From: Desmodus rotundus
Lineage: Eukaryota; Chordata; Mammalia; Chiroptera; Phyllostomidae
DNA length: 64,000 nt
Reading direction: 5' to 3'
NCBI RefSeq assembly: GCF_022682495.2
Contig: NC_071389.1
Coordinates: 104,201,951 to 104,265,950, forward strand
A program made the translations under genes and the position numbers. The notes below the pieces were generated by a model. It ran no database searches. It saw only the letters and a list, made by a program, of their open reading frames with translations, and was not told the origin of the DNA. Of the stretch, positions 1 through 12,031 are shown piece by piece. Numbering within the stretch: the first letter of the stretch is position 1; the number at the start of each line of letters is the position of its first letter.

Positions 1-839
1 CACTTGAAGTCACCATGGGGAGCTCGCCATGTCCTTCTTTCTATCCATGGGTCAGAGATGGGAAACTGGTCTCAGGACTGCTATTTAATGTAGGTGTTGC
101 CAATTGTAATCAGCCACTATAACTTAGCGTGAAAGTCAGTCTCCTAAACTGTTTAACATTAACCTCTCAACTACGAAAATGCATTCTACATGTCAATGAA
201 TAGCCACAGAAGCAAAAGGCTTTCTCAAATCCAGCTTCAATAAGCTCCCGTCTACTGACCTCTGGTTCTTTAGAGAGGATTCCCACACAGACTGCCTTCA
301 TGGGACAACCTGCCCTGGAAAGCTGTGTCTTCTGAGGGTTCTCTCACTTTCTGGCCACTCTTTCTCTGGGCATTCTTTTGTGGGTCCCACTATGTTTCCT
401 AAACTATGTGGATCCTAAACTATGTTTCCCCATGGAATTCTTCACCCATTGCTCTACTTTCTTTCTCATCTTTCTGTTTGCTGAGTGGCTGTATAAATGA
501 GTGACTGTATAAATGAATGAGACATTATTCTCCTGAGACATTCTACCCTCACTGAAAATCCAAGATATATAAATCTGATTCATGACCCCTCTCCAAGCAC
601 AGCCTTCCCCAGCTGGAAGAGCTCCTTCTCTACAGAAAACAGTGCAGACTCCTCAGGTGGCTCCCGTGGCCACTGGAGGGATGGGCTGCCATCTTCCCAT
701 CCAGCTTCACTCTCGCCTCTCTCCAGCCCTCTGCTCTTCTCACTGTCAGTTTCTCCGTCCACTCAGCTCCTCCTATCTGGCACGATCCAGCCCATCTTGT
801 TCATCTGTATGACAGATACCTTTAAAATATCACTGCTCC
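1..839. other. Unassigned intronic DNA
   Basis: No gene, RNA or confident repeat is visible. A plus-strand L2-like texture may begin around 640, but it is too diverged to place. Confidence 0.4.
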
Positions 840-1065
840 TTCATTACTTCCTGGGACATACCTGTCCACCTTCCTAGCTCAGTATGGATCCCTATCTGAG
901 TCCCTGCCTCTTGACATGTACCTCTGCTACCGCATTTACAAAGCAGTATTATTTGTTTGGTGGTCTGTTTTCCTTCTGTGCTTGAGAGTTCCTCAAGGGC
1001 AGGGAATCCTTTATAACCCCACTAATGCACAGAGGTCCCTCATGTTCACTGAATTGAATGGAAGT
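840..1065 (+). repeat. L2-like LINE fragment
   Basis: Ancient L2 3'-end style text: a pyrimidine-rich stretch, then 'gagttcctcaagggcaggga' near 987 and 'ttcactgaattgaatgga' near 1044. This is the usual L2 sequence before the tail. Strongly diverged. Confidence 0.45.
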
Positions 1066-1726
1066 GGCTCCAAATCAAGGTTGAAAACTACAGTTCCTTT
1101 TTGTTTTTCCTTGTCTCAACACATATTGGTTCTTCTTATATAATTTTGCTCATAATCATTCTTTCTTTCAAGTCCACCTGTGTCCATTTTAGTTCCGGCT
1201 CTTTTAGCTTCAAAGCTTTATCAATGCCCAAACTACCTCCAAGCTTCAAGGATCTTTCTGTTCATGAACACTGCTTCCATGGAGTAACGTCAAGTCGCCA
1301 CTGTGATCGCTTTGGTACTGGAATGTATGGGATTAGGCCCCACCCACTGGCATTAGAGTCTCCCACAGTCTGGTCCCTTCCTACCTGGCCTTTCCCACAT
1401 TGGAGGAAAATTTTGTGTTTCAGAGAAAAGTATGCATTGTTTAGCATACATCTCTCTAGGGGTTACCTGATTCTAAGTCTAGGGGGGCGCTGCACCTTTT
1501 GAGCTATTTTAAAACTGTGTGTATGGTGGATAACTGATAGCAATGCAAAATAATTCTTGTTTGTAGATGGAAAAAACTGTCCAGTAAAGGTTCAGTGGAC
1601 TTCCCTCTCCCACTGTGGAAGAAGCCAGTTTTTCTTCTGACTGAACATTCATTTCAACATTCCTGACTTATTAATGTGTCCATTGGGGGGGGGGGTGAAA
1701 AACATGTTAACTCACTGTTACTTTAT
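1066..1726. other. Unassigned intronic DNA
   Basis: No supported gene or recognisable repeat. The open frames here (for example 1101-1502) have no recognisable protein similarity. A short G run lies at 1685-1695. Confidence 0.4.
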
Positions 1727-1850
1727 TAATTTTTTCTTTATTTTTATTGTTGACACTATTACAGATGTCCCCATCCCTCCCCTGCCCGCCTCCACCCAGC
1801 CCCCACAAGCCTGCCCTCTGGCCATCGCCACACTGTTATTTTTAATATTT
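1727..1850 (-). repeat. L1 3'-tail fragment (bat type)
   Basis: The plus strand reads T-rich sequence then 'ttattgttgacactattac' and a C-rich stretch with 'cctccacccagcccccac'. This is the reverse complement of the G-rich L1 3' UTR plus polyA found in several other copies in this window, so it is a very short, 5'-truncated L1 insertion on the minus strand. Confidence 0.6.
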
Positions 1851-2039
1851 TCTTCTAAACTGGTAGTAATGTCCTTCTTTAATAATGAGTTAAATAAAAC
1901 TTTGGCATGTGTTCATTTTATATTTCTATGAGTGTCACGATGCTGCCACTTTCTGAAGGTCACCCTTTAAAAATACATGCCTCTGCCCCAACTAAGCTGA
2001 TCTATACGTCAGTCCCCAAGATAACTTCTAATGCCATGT

Positions 2040-2400
2040 TTCTGTTCAGGGCCTTTGCACAAAATGTTCCTATTCTCCTCACCGACACCCAGTGAAATCC
2101 TGTTGCTCCTATTGTTTTGGGCACGTGACAAACTATGTCTTCCTCTTGCAGAAGGCTTTATCTAGTCTCCTGGCTGTGAAGTGCCATGTTTATTATCTGC
2201 ACCATTCACATGACACTTATACACGAGGGCCCTGTCAGAGCTCTCTGTGTACTGCCTGGCTGTCCTTTCATGACTAAGGCTCCTAGAAAGCAGGAACCAC
2301 ATCTGTATATCTCTTTGTCCCAACAGGGCTTTTTGTAAGTATGAGTATACACATGATGCACACACAAACACACTGAATACATGGTTGCCAAAATAAAGAA
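2040..2400 (+). repeat. L2 LINE fragment
   Basis: Diverged L2 3' region: 'ttcctattctcctcaccgac' near 2068, 'tcctagaaagcaggaaccac' near 2281, and 'acactgaatacatggttgcc' near 2371. The order of these blocks matches the L2 3' end. Open frames on both strands here are not genes. Confidence 0.55.
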
Positions 2401-3100
2401 TTATTACCAGGGCAATTTTTCTTTCATTTACTTCACTTCCTAAGCCCTGACCACTGAGTTAGGCATCAAAATAAATTAGTGACAGTATATATTTTCAAAA
2501 TGCGGTTGGAAATCTCTTCTACCTTTACTAATTCTCATTACTGGTAAGACTTCCTTGCTATCAGGGACTGGAAGTCCTCCCTGGGCTCCCTCATGCAGGG
2601 CACAGTGTACTGTGCTTTGTCCTTCCACCCTGGGCTGACTCACTAGCTTGAGGTTACGTCTGCTCATATGTTTCTTCTCTTATACTAACTAGACCAGAGG
2701 CCTCCAGGGCGGTACCATGCTTCATTCCCATTCATTTCCACAAGGGGGCATAATACTTGGCACATGCTTGCCACATAGTAGATGCTGTATAAAAATGTGT
2801 CAAGTTTATATTCATGAAATTTGTAAAAAGTAAAATTCTAACATTAAGGGCACAAATTTCTAGCTCTCCATGGTGTAAAGCTGTCATTAGGTTGACTTTG
2901 TCTCCCACTAAGAGTGAGCTTGTCTCCTCCTAATAGTTAATCCTATTTAGACATCTTGTCATTTATGAAGCAGTAGGGCTTTTTACTCCAGGTCTATTCT
3001 ATACAGGATTAGACTGTAATTAGGTTAAGCAAAGAGATATTAAACCAATAATTATTTAACTATAAAAGAAATTTAAAAGAAAAATTAAGGAAACATGAGC
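2401..3100. other. Unassigned intronic DNA
   Basis: AT-rich intron without a supported gene. A weak L2-like ending ('cttggcacatgcttgccaca' then 'tagtagatgctgtataaa') is visible near 2757-2795. Confidence 0.35.
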
Positions 3101-3124
3101 TTTAACCTCTTTCTTTTTTGTCTT

Positions 3125-3275
3125 TTTCTCTCTCTATAAATATATATAAAAATATATGAAATATATTGATATATAAATATATGAAATATATAAACATAAA
3201 ATATATAAATATGTGATATACATATATAAATATGTATGAAATACATCTAAATATGTATACATATATAAATACATT
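3125..3275. repeat. AT-rich imperfect tandem repeat
   Basis: Repeated units built from 'atatataaatatatgaaat' with TA, AAT and GAA variation over about 150 bp. It explains the low-complexity frame rich in Ile/Phe/Tyr on the minus strand at 3102-3413, which is not a gene. Confidence 0.85.
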
Positions 3276-3854
3276 TAGATTTAAACTGGAAAATTGACAA
3301 ATTCTAGGAGAATTCCACAGTGGAACAACAGAGATACAAACTGAAAACAGTAATCTCTGTTGGGCATTTTGGGAAAAACAGGCTATATAATATCTAGCAG
3401 AGACAGGCAGCACAAAACTTCCCCAATCTTACATCTAAACGTGACTACATGAGTAAGATCTGGCCGACTGGATATAATCAGTAGTGCTGTGTGCAATGTC
3501 AGGATATTGTTTTTTGTTATTAGTTTCTTTTCCTATAATTCTTTTTCCATTTCTCCTTCCTGCTGCCTGGAATCCAGATGGAAAGGCTGAGATCCAGAAG
3601 CCCGAATAGGCCAGAGATAACCTTGGGAATGTAAGCCACACATAGGAAAACAAAAAATACATAGATACTGATTTTCCTTGCACTGCTTGAATGTGAGAAA
3701 AATTTATATCTTGTTTGAGCTACTGTTATTTTCTATGTCGTTTGCGGCCAAACCTAATCTTAACTGATATAGGATCTTTGATCCTCCACTTGTTGAAACT
3801 CCCCTCTGATTTCTCACCAACTTAACATCTTAGAAATACAAGCACGTTACAGCA

Positions 3855-4075
3855 TGAAGATTCCAGGCTTCATAGTCTGAACTTAAGGATTCCACTCTTG
3901 GCGCCTTCAGGCTTTTGTCATAATTCTGGGCAACCTCTTTGTGACTCAATGCTATTCAATGTAATATAGAGATGATGTTGATAATGAGACCTTCTTCTGA
4001 GGGTTCTTGGAAGGATTGAGCGATGTCAGGTGAGATAATACGTGAGGAGGGGCTTGGTAAATGATCAAGGATTAC
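3855..4075 (+). repeat. MIR SINE fragment
   Basis: Shows MIR landmarks: 'gggcaacctctttgtgactc' near 3928, 'aatatagagatgatgttgat' near 3963, then 'gaaggattgagcgatgtcag' near 4010, as in the MIR core and LINE-like 3' half. Confidence 0.6.
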
Positions 4076-4261
4076 ATGATTTTTTTAAAGTTTGCTTCTA
4101 TTTCTAGCAAGTAAAAATGAATCATGGGCTTGGTAAGTGGAGGAGGAAACAGTCACCCAGGATGAGGACTGAAAGTGTAGAAGCCCAGCTCTCTATAGCT
4201 TATCATTCACGCCAGTGAAACTTCAAAGGAAGAAACTGATAAACACGTCCTCTAAACAGAG

Positions 4262-4345
4262 ACCAGCTGGATGCTGTTCAGAGAACACACTCAGCATAGT
4301 GCCTATCACAAGGTAAACACTGAATAAATGTGACTTCTGCTATTA
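4262..4345 (+). repeat. MIR 3' end fragment
   Basis: 'ctcagcatagtgcctatcac' followed by 'taaacactgaataaatgtga' and 'tgctattactac' is the characteristic MIR 3' end. The 5' part is not recognisable. Confidence 0.55.
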
Positions 4346-4799
4346 CTACGTCACAGCAATGGCATCCACGCCAGGCAAGGTGGCACCACCACCATGTTCT
4401 TTTCCCACAGACAGATTTCTGTGTCAATCCAGATCAAAATCCTACTGCTTGGAATCAGAACAGGGGGAATTTCATAATTTGAACATTTAATATGAAAAGA
4501 CTGAGAGAGCTTGACACATTTGTGGTCTTGTCAATGGAACCATGACTCTTAAAGTTTGCTGGCAAAACACTGGATGGGTGATTTCAAAGATGGCTTGATT
4601 GACTTTTTGTCATTGACCCATAGGTAGACCAACTTTACTCACGTTTCCATATGGCCTGGGATAGGCTCTGCAGATTGCCTTCTGTAACTGTTCATGTCTA
4701 AATTTATGGTTTAATAATGAGAGGATATGGGTGTTATTTGAAAGTTACCAGTGACCATCTCACGACTGGCTCTCTCCTAAGTACACAGAGATGTGTTAC

Positions 4800-4915
4800 A
4801 GCTCAGTGCTTCTCAAGCTTAAATGCGTGTCTGGGTCACCTGGGTCATTAAGTTGCAGACTCTGATTCAATAGTTTGGGACAGGACAGCAATTCTGTGAC
4901 GCAATATCTTGAGCA
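4800..4915 (+). repeat. hAT-Charlie-type MITE fragment (MER5/MER20-like)
   Basis: 'gtgcttctcaagcttaaatg' near 4806, 'tcacctgggtcatt', and 'gcagactctgattcaatagt' near 4856 follow the order seen in non-autonomous hAT-Charlie elements. The downstream half is lost or diverged. Family assignment is from memory. Confidence 0.5.
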
Positions 4916-5980
4916 GCAAGGTCAAGAGTATTACAGTTAAATAAGTGGCAAAGTGGGGATTTAAACCCAGGTCTGTTTAATTCCAAAAGCTGTTTCTTTT
5001 CCACAATGCTGAAATGCAGAACTAGAGTGCTGAATAATAAATGGGAAATTGTGTTTAAGCCAAATTATATAAGATAACCATTATTTGCAATGTTAAAATT
5101 TAGAAATACTGTTTCCCCAGAGAATGAAGAAAGAGGTAAACTAAGCTGGAGAAAAATAACAGCATATTTTTTGAGCAAGTAACAGTGACAATCTAGTAGG
5201 ACAGAAATGAATTATACAAAAGAGAGTGAAAAATTATGAAGGACAGATGATAAATATTTACATTCTCAAAGAGAACAGACAGAGCCCCAACTTGCCACAT
5301 GTCCAAAATGATGACCCCAAACATTTACCCAGGGTCGATGACCACCCAAGCATCCGCCAGGTGACAACAATCAAGATGACACGATGAGAGGAGACAGCTC
5401 CATGACACGTAAGGGTAGCCCACACTGTGTTTCAGCAGTGGTCCAGAAACCAGCCAGCTCTGCCAGCGACTGTGCAAAGTCAGACCCTTAGCAGCCTGCA
5501 GAGACAGCTGTGAGCGCACGCAGCTTATAAAACGCACAACGGAGGCTTTTGTCTCTATGGTCAGTCCTTACATTTTTGGTCAATCTGCAAATGAGTCTGG
5601 ACTTTAATGGCCAGAGATCCTCTTGATTTCACATTAAAGGCAATCTCAAAGCCCCACACAGTGTACTCCCTGTGTACTCCTCACTATTCTGGATCAGACC
5701 ACGGTGCTTCCAGCACTGTGCTGTTTCTGCCCTTGGCACCACAGGACGATTTTGAGAAGAACATGCTGTCCTCTTTGTTAACTGCAGAAGTTTGGAACTA
5801 CCACAAACACATCTTCTACTTCTCTGATGTCCTATTATCCTTCATTCTGCAACATAACTGAGCCTCTTAAACTTACTGAACCACGATCTGCCAGATTTGG
5901 TGTTACCTATTGCTTAGAGTTGGAGGTCCTTTTACTAGCCCCGATCTATTTTCAGAGGACTTTCTTTGTATTTATTTTGT
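4916..5980. other. Unassigned intronic DNA
   Basis: No gene recognised. A MIR-like phrase ('ggatttaaacccaggtctg') lies near 4957. The open frames at 5325-5537 and 5607-5861 lack recognisable similarity or splice context. Confidence 0.35.
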
Positions 5981-6054
5981 CTTGTTTTGTTCATGTATCA
6001 CCTTCTTGATTAGCACCTAAATTACTATACTGTTTTATAATTATGGTTTAGGTG

Positions 6055-6165
6055 GTTTCTCTCTAACAGGATTGTGAATTCTTGAAGGGCTAACACTTAT
6101 CCTAGATTCAGTGCTTAGCACTGTGTCGAGCAAACAGTAGGCATTCAAGACAATATAGGGTGAAA
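6055..6165 (+). repeat. L2 3' end fragment
   Basis: 'attgtgaattcttgaagggc' then 'ttcagtgcttagcactgtgt' and 'cagtaggcattcaagac' is typical L2 3'-terminal text in plus orientation. Confidence 0.55.
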
Positions 6166-6208
6166 ATGTGAATAAACTCTAGTGCAGAGATATGATCATC
6201 ACACAGCA

Positions 6209-6386
6209 CAGTAAGTCCTCACTTAATGTTGTCAATAGGTTCTGTGACTTTAAGCAAACCAATGTATAACAAAACCAACTTTACCATAGGCTAATTGAAA
6301 CCAACAAGAGTTAACTTCCTATGGCATCTCTTCAATCTTATAAAGAAATGACACTGAATAAAACCATGTTATTTAAGGACCTGCTG
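6209..6386. mobile_element. Tigger/pogo-like MITE with terminal inverted repeats
   Basis: Left end reads 'cagtaagtcctcacttaat' at 6209. The right end, ending at 6386 and followed by TA, reads as its imperfect inverse ('cagcaggtccttaaataac' on the minus strand). The interior 'tataacaaaaccaactttac' and 'cataggctaattgaaaccaa' matches an old mammalian TcMar-Tigger type MITE from memory. Internal deletion is likely and there is no coding capacity. Confidence 0.6.
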
Positions 6387-6534
6387 TATCATTTACTCAG
6401 GAGAATCTTCAGTTTTTAAATGGAAGTTCCTGTATCTTTTCTCAGCTTATTTAATTCTGTACACAAAGATTTAGGAAACAATCAATTGAGGACCTACTCA
6501 TACTATACCAACACTCTCCAGTTCTTTGCAATTC

Positions 6535-6640
6535 AAATCAATGGACATTTATTGAACATCTCTTATAAGCCATAACTGTAAGCAAGCTGCAGGATCAGCT
6601 CCTGAGATCACACACTGTTGTCTTGGAGGCAGCTCGTCAA
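6535..6640 (-). repeat. L2 fragment
   Basis: 'tcaatggacatttattgaac' and the following 'cataactgtaagcaagctgc' are a diverged copy of the L2 3' end read on the opposite strand. Confidence 0.45.
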
Positions 6641-8174
6641 CAGTGAGTATCCAGCCCTTGCCTTTTGTGTGCTTTAATAAAAACCAGAATATAATATACA
6701 TAACACAACACATACTTGATCAAACTGGGGGTCTTCTCCACGTTGTAGGGATTTCGTCAGTGGCTTTTCCTACAAAGAAAAAGAATATGTATGGGAAAAA
6801 TTACTAGAGGCTCTTAAATATTCAAAAGAAATGCCATTACTATTATAATTTTCTTATCAATTTCTCTCTTCATGGGATGAAGAGGTAACAGTTTTCAAAT
6901 AAGTAAGAAACTGTCTTACTATTCTAACCTAAACATGTAGTATTTGATCTTTACTGCCACAATTCTTGCTATTCACCTTAACATGTAACTCTTCTTTGAC
7001 CAAAACATTAAAAATCTAATGTTCCAAGTGGTACCGCATCTTTCAGTGGAAATTACATCATAAAAACTATGGGATTCACTTGACAAATTTTAGTACCTAT
7101 CTTGGGACTTGACATATAATAAAAAGTTGAAACAGATATACTAGTCCAAGCCCCTAGATTTAGAAACAAAATAAAGTCAATTATTAGACTAGTGTTGTAG
7201 GCCAACCTACCAATCACACATTTACTATGAGTGATCAGTGAATTTGGGGCATGTTACTTGCTCCACATCTGAATCTCTGCAGAAATAATCTGCGTAGTGA
7301 CAAAGGTGTACAGAAACATCTTTTCCCAATTATTACTTACATTAGAAAGCCTAACCTGACCTTCTAGCATTTTATAACTATTAACCATCTATCCTTACCT
7401 GTTTTTTTGTTTTTTGGAATGGAAGTTAAGACTGACTCAGATCTGGTTTAGTATTAGAAATCATGTAAAAGTCATATGTCAAAAAATAATGTTGCACATT
7501 AACCAACGTAGATGTCCTATGAAGACTCCATTTACATTTTGCCAATCACACTGACCCTCTCCTGCATCACTGCTCCAACCTTCTCCTTTACCTGAAAGGG
7601 TGCTGTATGCCTAAGGTGGATGCAAGCCCTACTCTCACCTCTAGACTGAAAAATCTGAAGCTGGGTATCTCAAGCTTTACCAAGAGCCTATGGATCAATT
7701 TCTCTGTCTCATCTGTAAAACAGCTTTAAAATGTGTATTTATCTAAAATAAAGAAAATGCTGCATTGTTAAGAGCTAATAAACATTTTTCTCTTCAAAGT
7801 ATACTATCTAGAACTGGTGGGAGAGGGGATAAAAAGTGTAGGTGAAAGCAAGGGAGAAAAATGAATAAGCAACAGATTAAGCTCATTGTTCAAGAACAGA
7901 CTCAACCATTAAATTGCAAAGCATTATCTGTATAAGTGGAGGTTATAATGTCATCTGAAGATCTTTGTAAAACCAGTTAAAATACAAGTATGAAAATTAA
8001 GGAGGTGAAAACAGGTGGTGTCAAGTCCCACAAACATCCTTGGAACGAATCCAGTATAAGCATTTCTATTCAGTGGAATGCTGATGAACACAGTGTTCCC
8101 ACCATGGGGGGTGGGGTAAGAGTCTGAAATGGTAGAAGTGGTCAATCACGTTTTAGGAATATAATCTGTACTTA
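6641..8174. other. Unassigned intronic DNA
   Basis: AT-rich intron. No gene or confident repeat is seen across about 1.5 kb. Confidence 0.4.
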
Positions 8175-8500
8175 TTCATCATTCAATCTCAGCTCAACTG
8201 CCACTTCCTCAGGGAAGCCTTTCTCTGTGTCCTCTCCCAACACTACTTCCAGACCCCACCACAGGCCTGCAAGTCTCCAAATACTTTTCCTTTCACTGCA
8301 CTCACCAGAGTGTGAAGTCACATCACAGTGTGGAAGCGTGCTGTACAATCGTGCATTCATGAGGATGAGCTGGGTGCCACCTCCACTGCACTACAAGCTC
8401 CAGAAATGCAGAGCCCTTTTCTGTTTCTCCCAGCACTTCACGTTACAGGGCAGGGCATTGCTTGGTAATGGCCAAATATTTGTTACATTAATCAAACCCC
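8175..8500 (+). repeat. L2 LINE fragment
   Basis: 'ctcagctcaactgccacttc' then 'ctcagggaagcctttctctg' near 8208 and 'tacaagctccagaaatgcag' near 8391 are hallmark L2 3' phrases. The open frame at 8227-8559 is therefore a repeat artefact. Confidence 0.7.
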
Positions 8501-8570
8501 AGGCAATGACATCTAGTTTCTTAAAATATGAGATTCTCTTATTTATGTGTGTGTTTTAAGTTAAAATATC

Positions 8571-8765
8571 ATTTAATAAACTTTTTATTAAGGCAAAATA
8601 TACATAATGTAAGATTTACCACTTTAACTATTTTTAAGTGTAAAATTCATCGGCATTAGATACTTTCACAATGTTTTTCAACCATCACCATCATCTATTT
8701 TATGAGGACCTCTTTGAATGTCAAAAATTTTCAAAGAATTCCCAACCACAAAACATACATGCACA
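8571..8765 (-). repeat. Old L1 (L1M-type) 3' end
   Basis: 'aaactttttattaaggcaaa', 'tgtaagatttaccactttaa', 'caaccatcaccatcatctat' read as the inverse of an old L1 3' UTR. Minus-strand orientation, 5' truncated. Confidence 0.65.
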
Positions 8766-9369
8766 CCCCTAAACGTACATACAAAATAGCAATTCTATTT
8801 TAGTATCCATTATATTTAAAACCATACATAATGACAGCTAGTCTTATGACTTCATTGATGGCTCTGTACTATGATAGCAACAATACTTATTTTGTATACA
8901 TTAGAAACCTGGCAATACAGCCACATGAGAGACCACATTTTCCTCAGCCGAGACATAGTGCTTGGTACACTTGTGGACCTGCAGACCCTTGCATGAACTC
9001 AGGAGCCCATACCTTAGGAACCTGTGGCCCTTCATTCCCTACCACCTAAAAGGCAAGATCCTGCCACAGTGGAGGAAGGCAGGTGACCGTGTCCTACAAC
9101 ACCCTCAAACTTCCCATGCCTAAAAGTTATTTTTCCTCACTACTGTGGAGTAGAAATGCTGATAAATGTGTTATTTTGTGCTTACACATATTTGCATGTA
9201 TATGAAGGAAGCAACATACTGCAAGTCTGTTTCTTTAGCAGGCAAGGTTGACATGGTAAGTCATTGCCATCCACAACAGTCAAATTCCTTAGCCAACAGC
9301 TTGGACTCAGATCCTCAGTAAAATACACACCACTACACTAAGTTTTCCTTAACTATTTTTACACAAATG

Positions 9370-9590
9370 TTGTCTTAATTATATGAAGATTTAGTTTAAA
9401 TGTTACTTCCCAGATTAAGCCCCTCCCCATTTTTCCCTGACAGTTAGTTGTCATAAAGCACTTTGCACCTATTCTTGTCAGCATTTCCACAGAGTTGTAA
9501 CTTGTCAGTATCCCTACATTCTTAGTACACAGCTGAAACTTATTATCAGGGTTTGTTAAATGACTGAACATATCCCTATGATATGGGGAA
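9370..9590 (+). repeat. L2-like fragment
   Basis: 'aatgttacttcccagattaa' followed by 'cagttagttgtcataaagca' and 'gtttgttaaatgactgaaca' keeps the order of L2 3' text, diverged. Confidence 0.4.
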
Positions 9591-9739
9591 GACAGTATGG
9601 GCACCAAGACTCAAGTTCACATTTTACCATTCCCAAGATTGTCTTTGCATCAACATAGATTTTAGCCGTGTCAGGAAGTTTAAGAGTAGACACAGAGAAG
9701 AGACATGCTGGCTGTCATGCTGGCTAAAATGTAAAGAGA

Positions 9740-9802
9740 AATAGAAAGAAGGAGGAAAGTAGGGAAGGTAGAAGAAAGGAGAGAAGAGAGGAGGGAGGGA
9801 AG
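9740..9802 (+). repeat. Purine (GAAGGA-type) tract
   Basis: Nearly unbroken purine run over about 60 bases on the plus strand, with GAA, GGA and GAG units. Simple sequence, not coding. Confidence 0.7.
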
Positions 9803-10720
9803 CTTGCTCAGTTCAGAAGACAGCCATCTGAACGCAGGGCAGAGACCAGTAAGGCTTGTGCTCATTAAGAAAAGACAACTGAAGAGGCGAGGTTCTCCTT
9901 GAGAGTCTCTAGGGAGAGACTAGCTACATGGAATTCGAGGTCTGCCAGCACCTAAAGTCTGCACATTCCAGACATCCTCATTCTCAAAGAGCACTAAGTA
10001 AGTAGTACAGTGAAGTTCATGCAGAATAAACAATGGGTATTGAAAGAACAAGTGCCAATGGATGATCAGAGGGGAAGCTCCAAATAATGGTCCCATTTGT
10101 CCAATAAGAACACTGTGCTTTGCACACTTTTAAAATTTGTCTTGGTTTTTATATCTTGGTACAATTGTAGTTACTCATGAAGGGTCATTATTTAAACTGA
10201 ATGGTAGGTTTAAAAAAATTCTGAAAAACATAATTTTGGGGTGATGGATATCTGAAAATTTTTAATGGTCCAAAGTTGGGAAACCTTGGCCTGGGACCCA
10301 GCCTTGGCCACTAACTCCAGTTCACCAGGTGACAGGGAACAAAAGAGATGGCAAAGCAGAATCATCAGGAGGCTCAGCATTGAATATCAATGGCTGCTAA
10401 CAGCACCCCCAAAGAGAAAAGTAGACATGCAGTCTTTTCTAATGGAAGCAAACATTGTGAAATAGTCTTGACAAAAAAAAAAAAAAGGGAAAAGAATCAA
10501 GCCTGAATCTGACCAAGCCTTTAGCTATAATTTCTAATTTTTAGAAAATACAAGAGTTAGAAGGAGCTGGAAGAATACGTTCACCATGCCACAGGGATGC
10601 AATCAGCAAAATTCAGCCTGAGGAGACTGAATGAAAGACATTTCTTCAATAAGTAAGTTGCAAGTGGGAGAAAAAAACTGGAAGGAGGTCCTATTGATTT
10701 TTTTAAAAAAGGCTATTGCA
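9803..10720. other. Unassigned intronic DNA
   Basis: No gene recognised. A 15-base A run lies near 10472-10486. The open frame 10265-10465 has no recognised similarity. Confidence 0.35.
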
Positions 10721-10963
10721 GCCCCAGCTGATGTGGCTCAGTCGGCTGCAGCATCTTACCATACCCAAAAGGTAGGGGGTTTGATTCCTGGTCAGGGCAC
10801 ATACATAGGTTGTGTGTTTGGTCTATGGTTGGGGCAGATGAGAAAGGCAACTGATCAATGATTCTGTCTTACATTGATGCTACTTTCTCTCTCTCTCCTT
10901 TCCTGTCTCTCTAAAAATCAAGGGACATATCCTCAAGTGAGGATGAAAAGAAAGGAAAAAATT
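10721..10963 (+). mobile_element. Ves-type tRNA-derived SINE, plus strand, with TSD
   Basis: Begins 'gccccagctgatgtggctca', carries a box-B-like 'gggtttgattcctggtcag', then a (CT)-rich stretch and 'tatcctcaagtgaggatgaa' before an A-rich tail. It is flanked by the target duplication GCTATTGCA at 10712-10720 and 10964-10972. This is the only Ves copy on the plus strand here. It would be transcribed by RNA polymerase III when young; this copy is diverged. Confidence 0.9.
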
Positions 10964-10989
10964 GCTATTGCAATGTGTGGCTTTTATCT

Positions 10990-11845
10990 GAATTCTGATT
11001 CAAATAACCTGTTTTGAAAAAGCACATATGACATTTATGAGACCCTTGGCACTAATTAGATATTTGATGATGTTAGGAGATTTTAATGTTTTAGGTATGG
11101 CAGTTTTGTTTTAAAAATAATCTTTATATTTTAGAGATACATGCTGAAACACTCATGGACTTTTGAGTGGGCCAAAAAGTTCATTTAGTTTTTTCCGTAC
11201 AATGGCTCTAGTAGTACTTAGTTGTTTTTAACTTCATTCCAAACAATTTCGTTCGATTTACTGTGTCAGCTGTCATATCAGTGTGCATTAAAAAAACATT
11301 GAAATTGGTGAATTTTTGTGCAGCCATTTTAATATTGAAGGTGGAAGAAAATACACAGCATTTTTGGCATATTATGCTTTATTATTTCAAAAAAGATAAA
11401 ACACAACTGAAATACAAAAGAAGATTTGTGCAGTGTATGGAGAAGGTTCTGTCAAAATCAAATGTGTCAAAAGTGGTTTGTGAAGTTTCTTGGTACTACT
11501 GGTATGTTGGCCAAATAATCTGTTGCTGTGGGGCGGTCTTATACATTGGAGGATGTTTAGCAGCACCCTTGGCCTCCAATAGTGGGGATAGCTGACATAC
11601 TCAAAATATCCAGATCAATAAAGTTATTGGTGAAGATGAAAAATGTGTGCTTTGTTTTATGGAAAAAACTAAACAGACTTTTTGGCCAACCCATAGTATT
11701 TGCTTCATATAATATTGGGGGGGAAGTGCAAGGAGTATGTGACAAAGTGGCCATGGGTTGACAATTGCTGAAGGCAATGGTAGCATTCATTATGCTGTCT
11801 TTCTACCTTAGATGTTTGAAATTCTCCATTAAAAACCAAGCAACA
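10990..11845 (+). repeat. Ancient LINE-type 3' end, interrupted by mariner
   Basis: 'ttagagatacatgctgaaac' at about 11133 and, beyond the mariner, 'ggccatgggttgacaattgc' at about 11750 and 'tgtttgaaattctccattaa' at about 11814 follow the order of a widespread ancient mammalian repeat whose 3' end ends in 'ttccataataaa'-like text. A second copy lies at 42290-42665. Class assignment (old L1-type) is uncertain. Confidence 0.5.
11167..11693 (+). mobile_element. Internally deleted mariner with TIRs and transposase N-terminus remnant
   Basis: Ends are inverted repeats: left 'tgggccaaaaagttcattta' and right, on the minus strand, 'tgggttggccaaaaagtctg'; a TA follows the right end. Inside, an open frame (11263-11595) includes QHFWHIMLYYFKKDKTQ and FVQCMEKVLSKSNVSKVV, which resemble the N-terminal helix-turn-helix region of mariner transposases (compare a 'CAVYGEGALT...QKWF'-type stretch). 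The catalytic DD34D domain is absent, so the copy is non-autonomous. Between about 11497 and 11582 the sequence instead resembles a MER5-type hAT element. The two old-repeat halves on either side show it inserted into an older repeat. Confidence 0.8.
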
Positions 11846-12031
11846 AAAACTAAAGACAGAAGAATGTAATATATCAGTCTGTCATTACGTAACAAAAACA
11901 ATCTTACAACGTCTCCCTTTTCAAGATGGTATAAGCTACTCCTTAAAACTTATTTCAACACCACTTAGCCAACTTTTATATTTTCCTAATGGCATTGCAG
12001 AAGGGACCACCGTGCAGTTCTTTCCACTTAC
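11846..12031. other. Unassigned intronic DNA
   Basis: Nothing recognised in this short stretch. Confidence 0.4.

Noticed and set aside
3102..3413. 103-residue open frame on the minus strand rich in Ile, Phe and Tyr
   Set aside because: It is the translation of an AT-rich tandem repeat.
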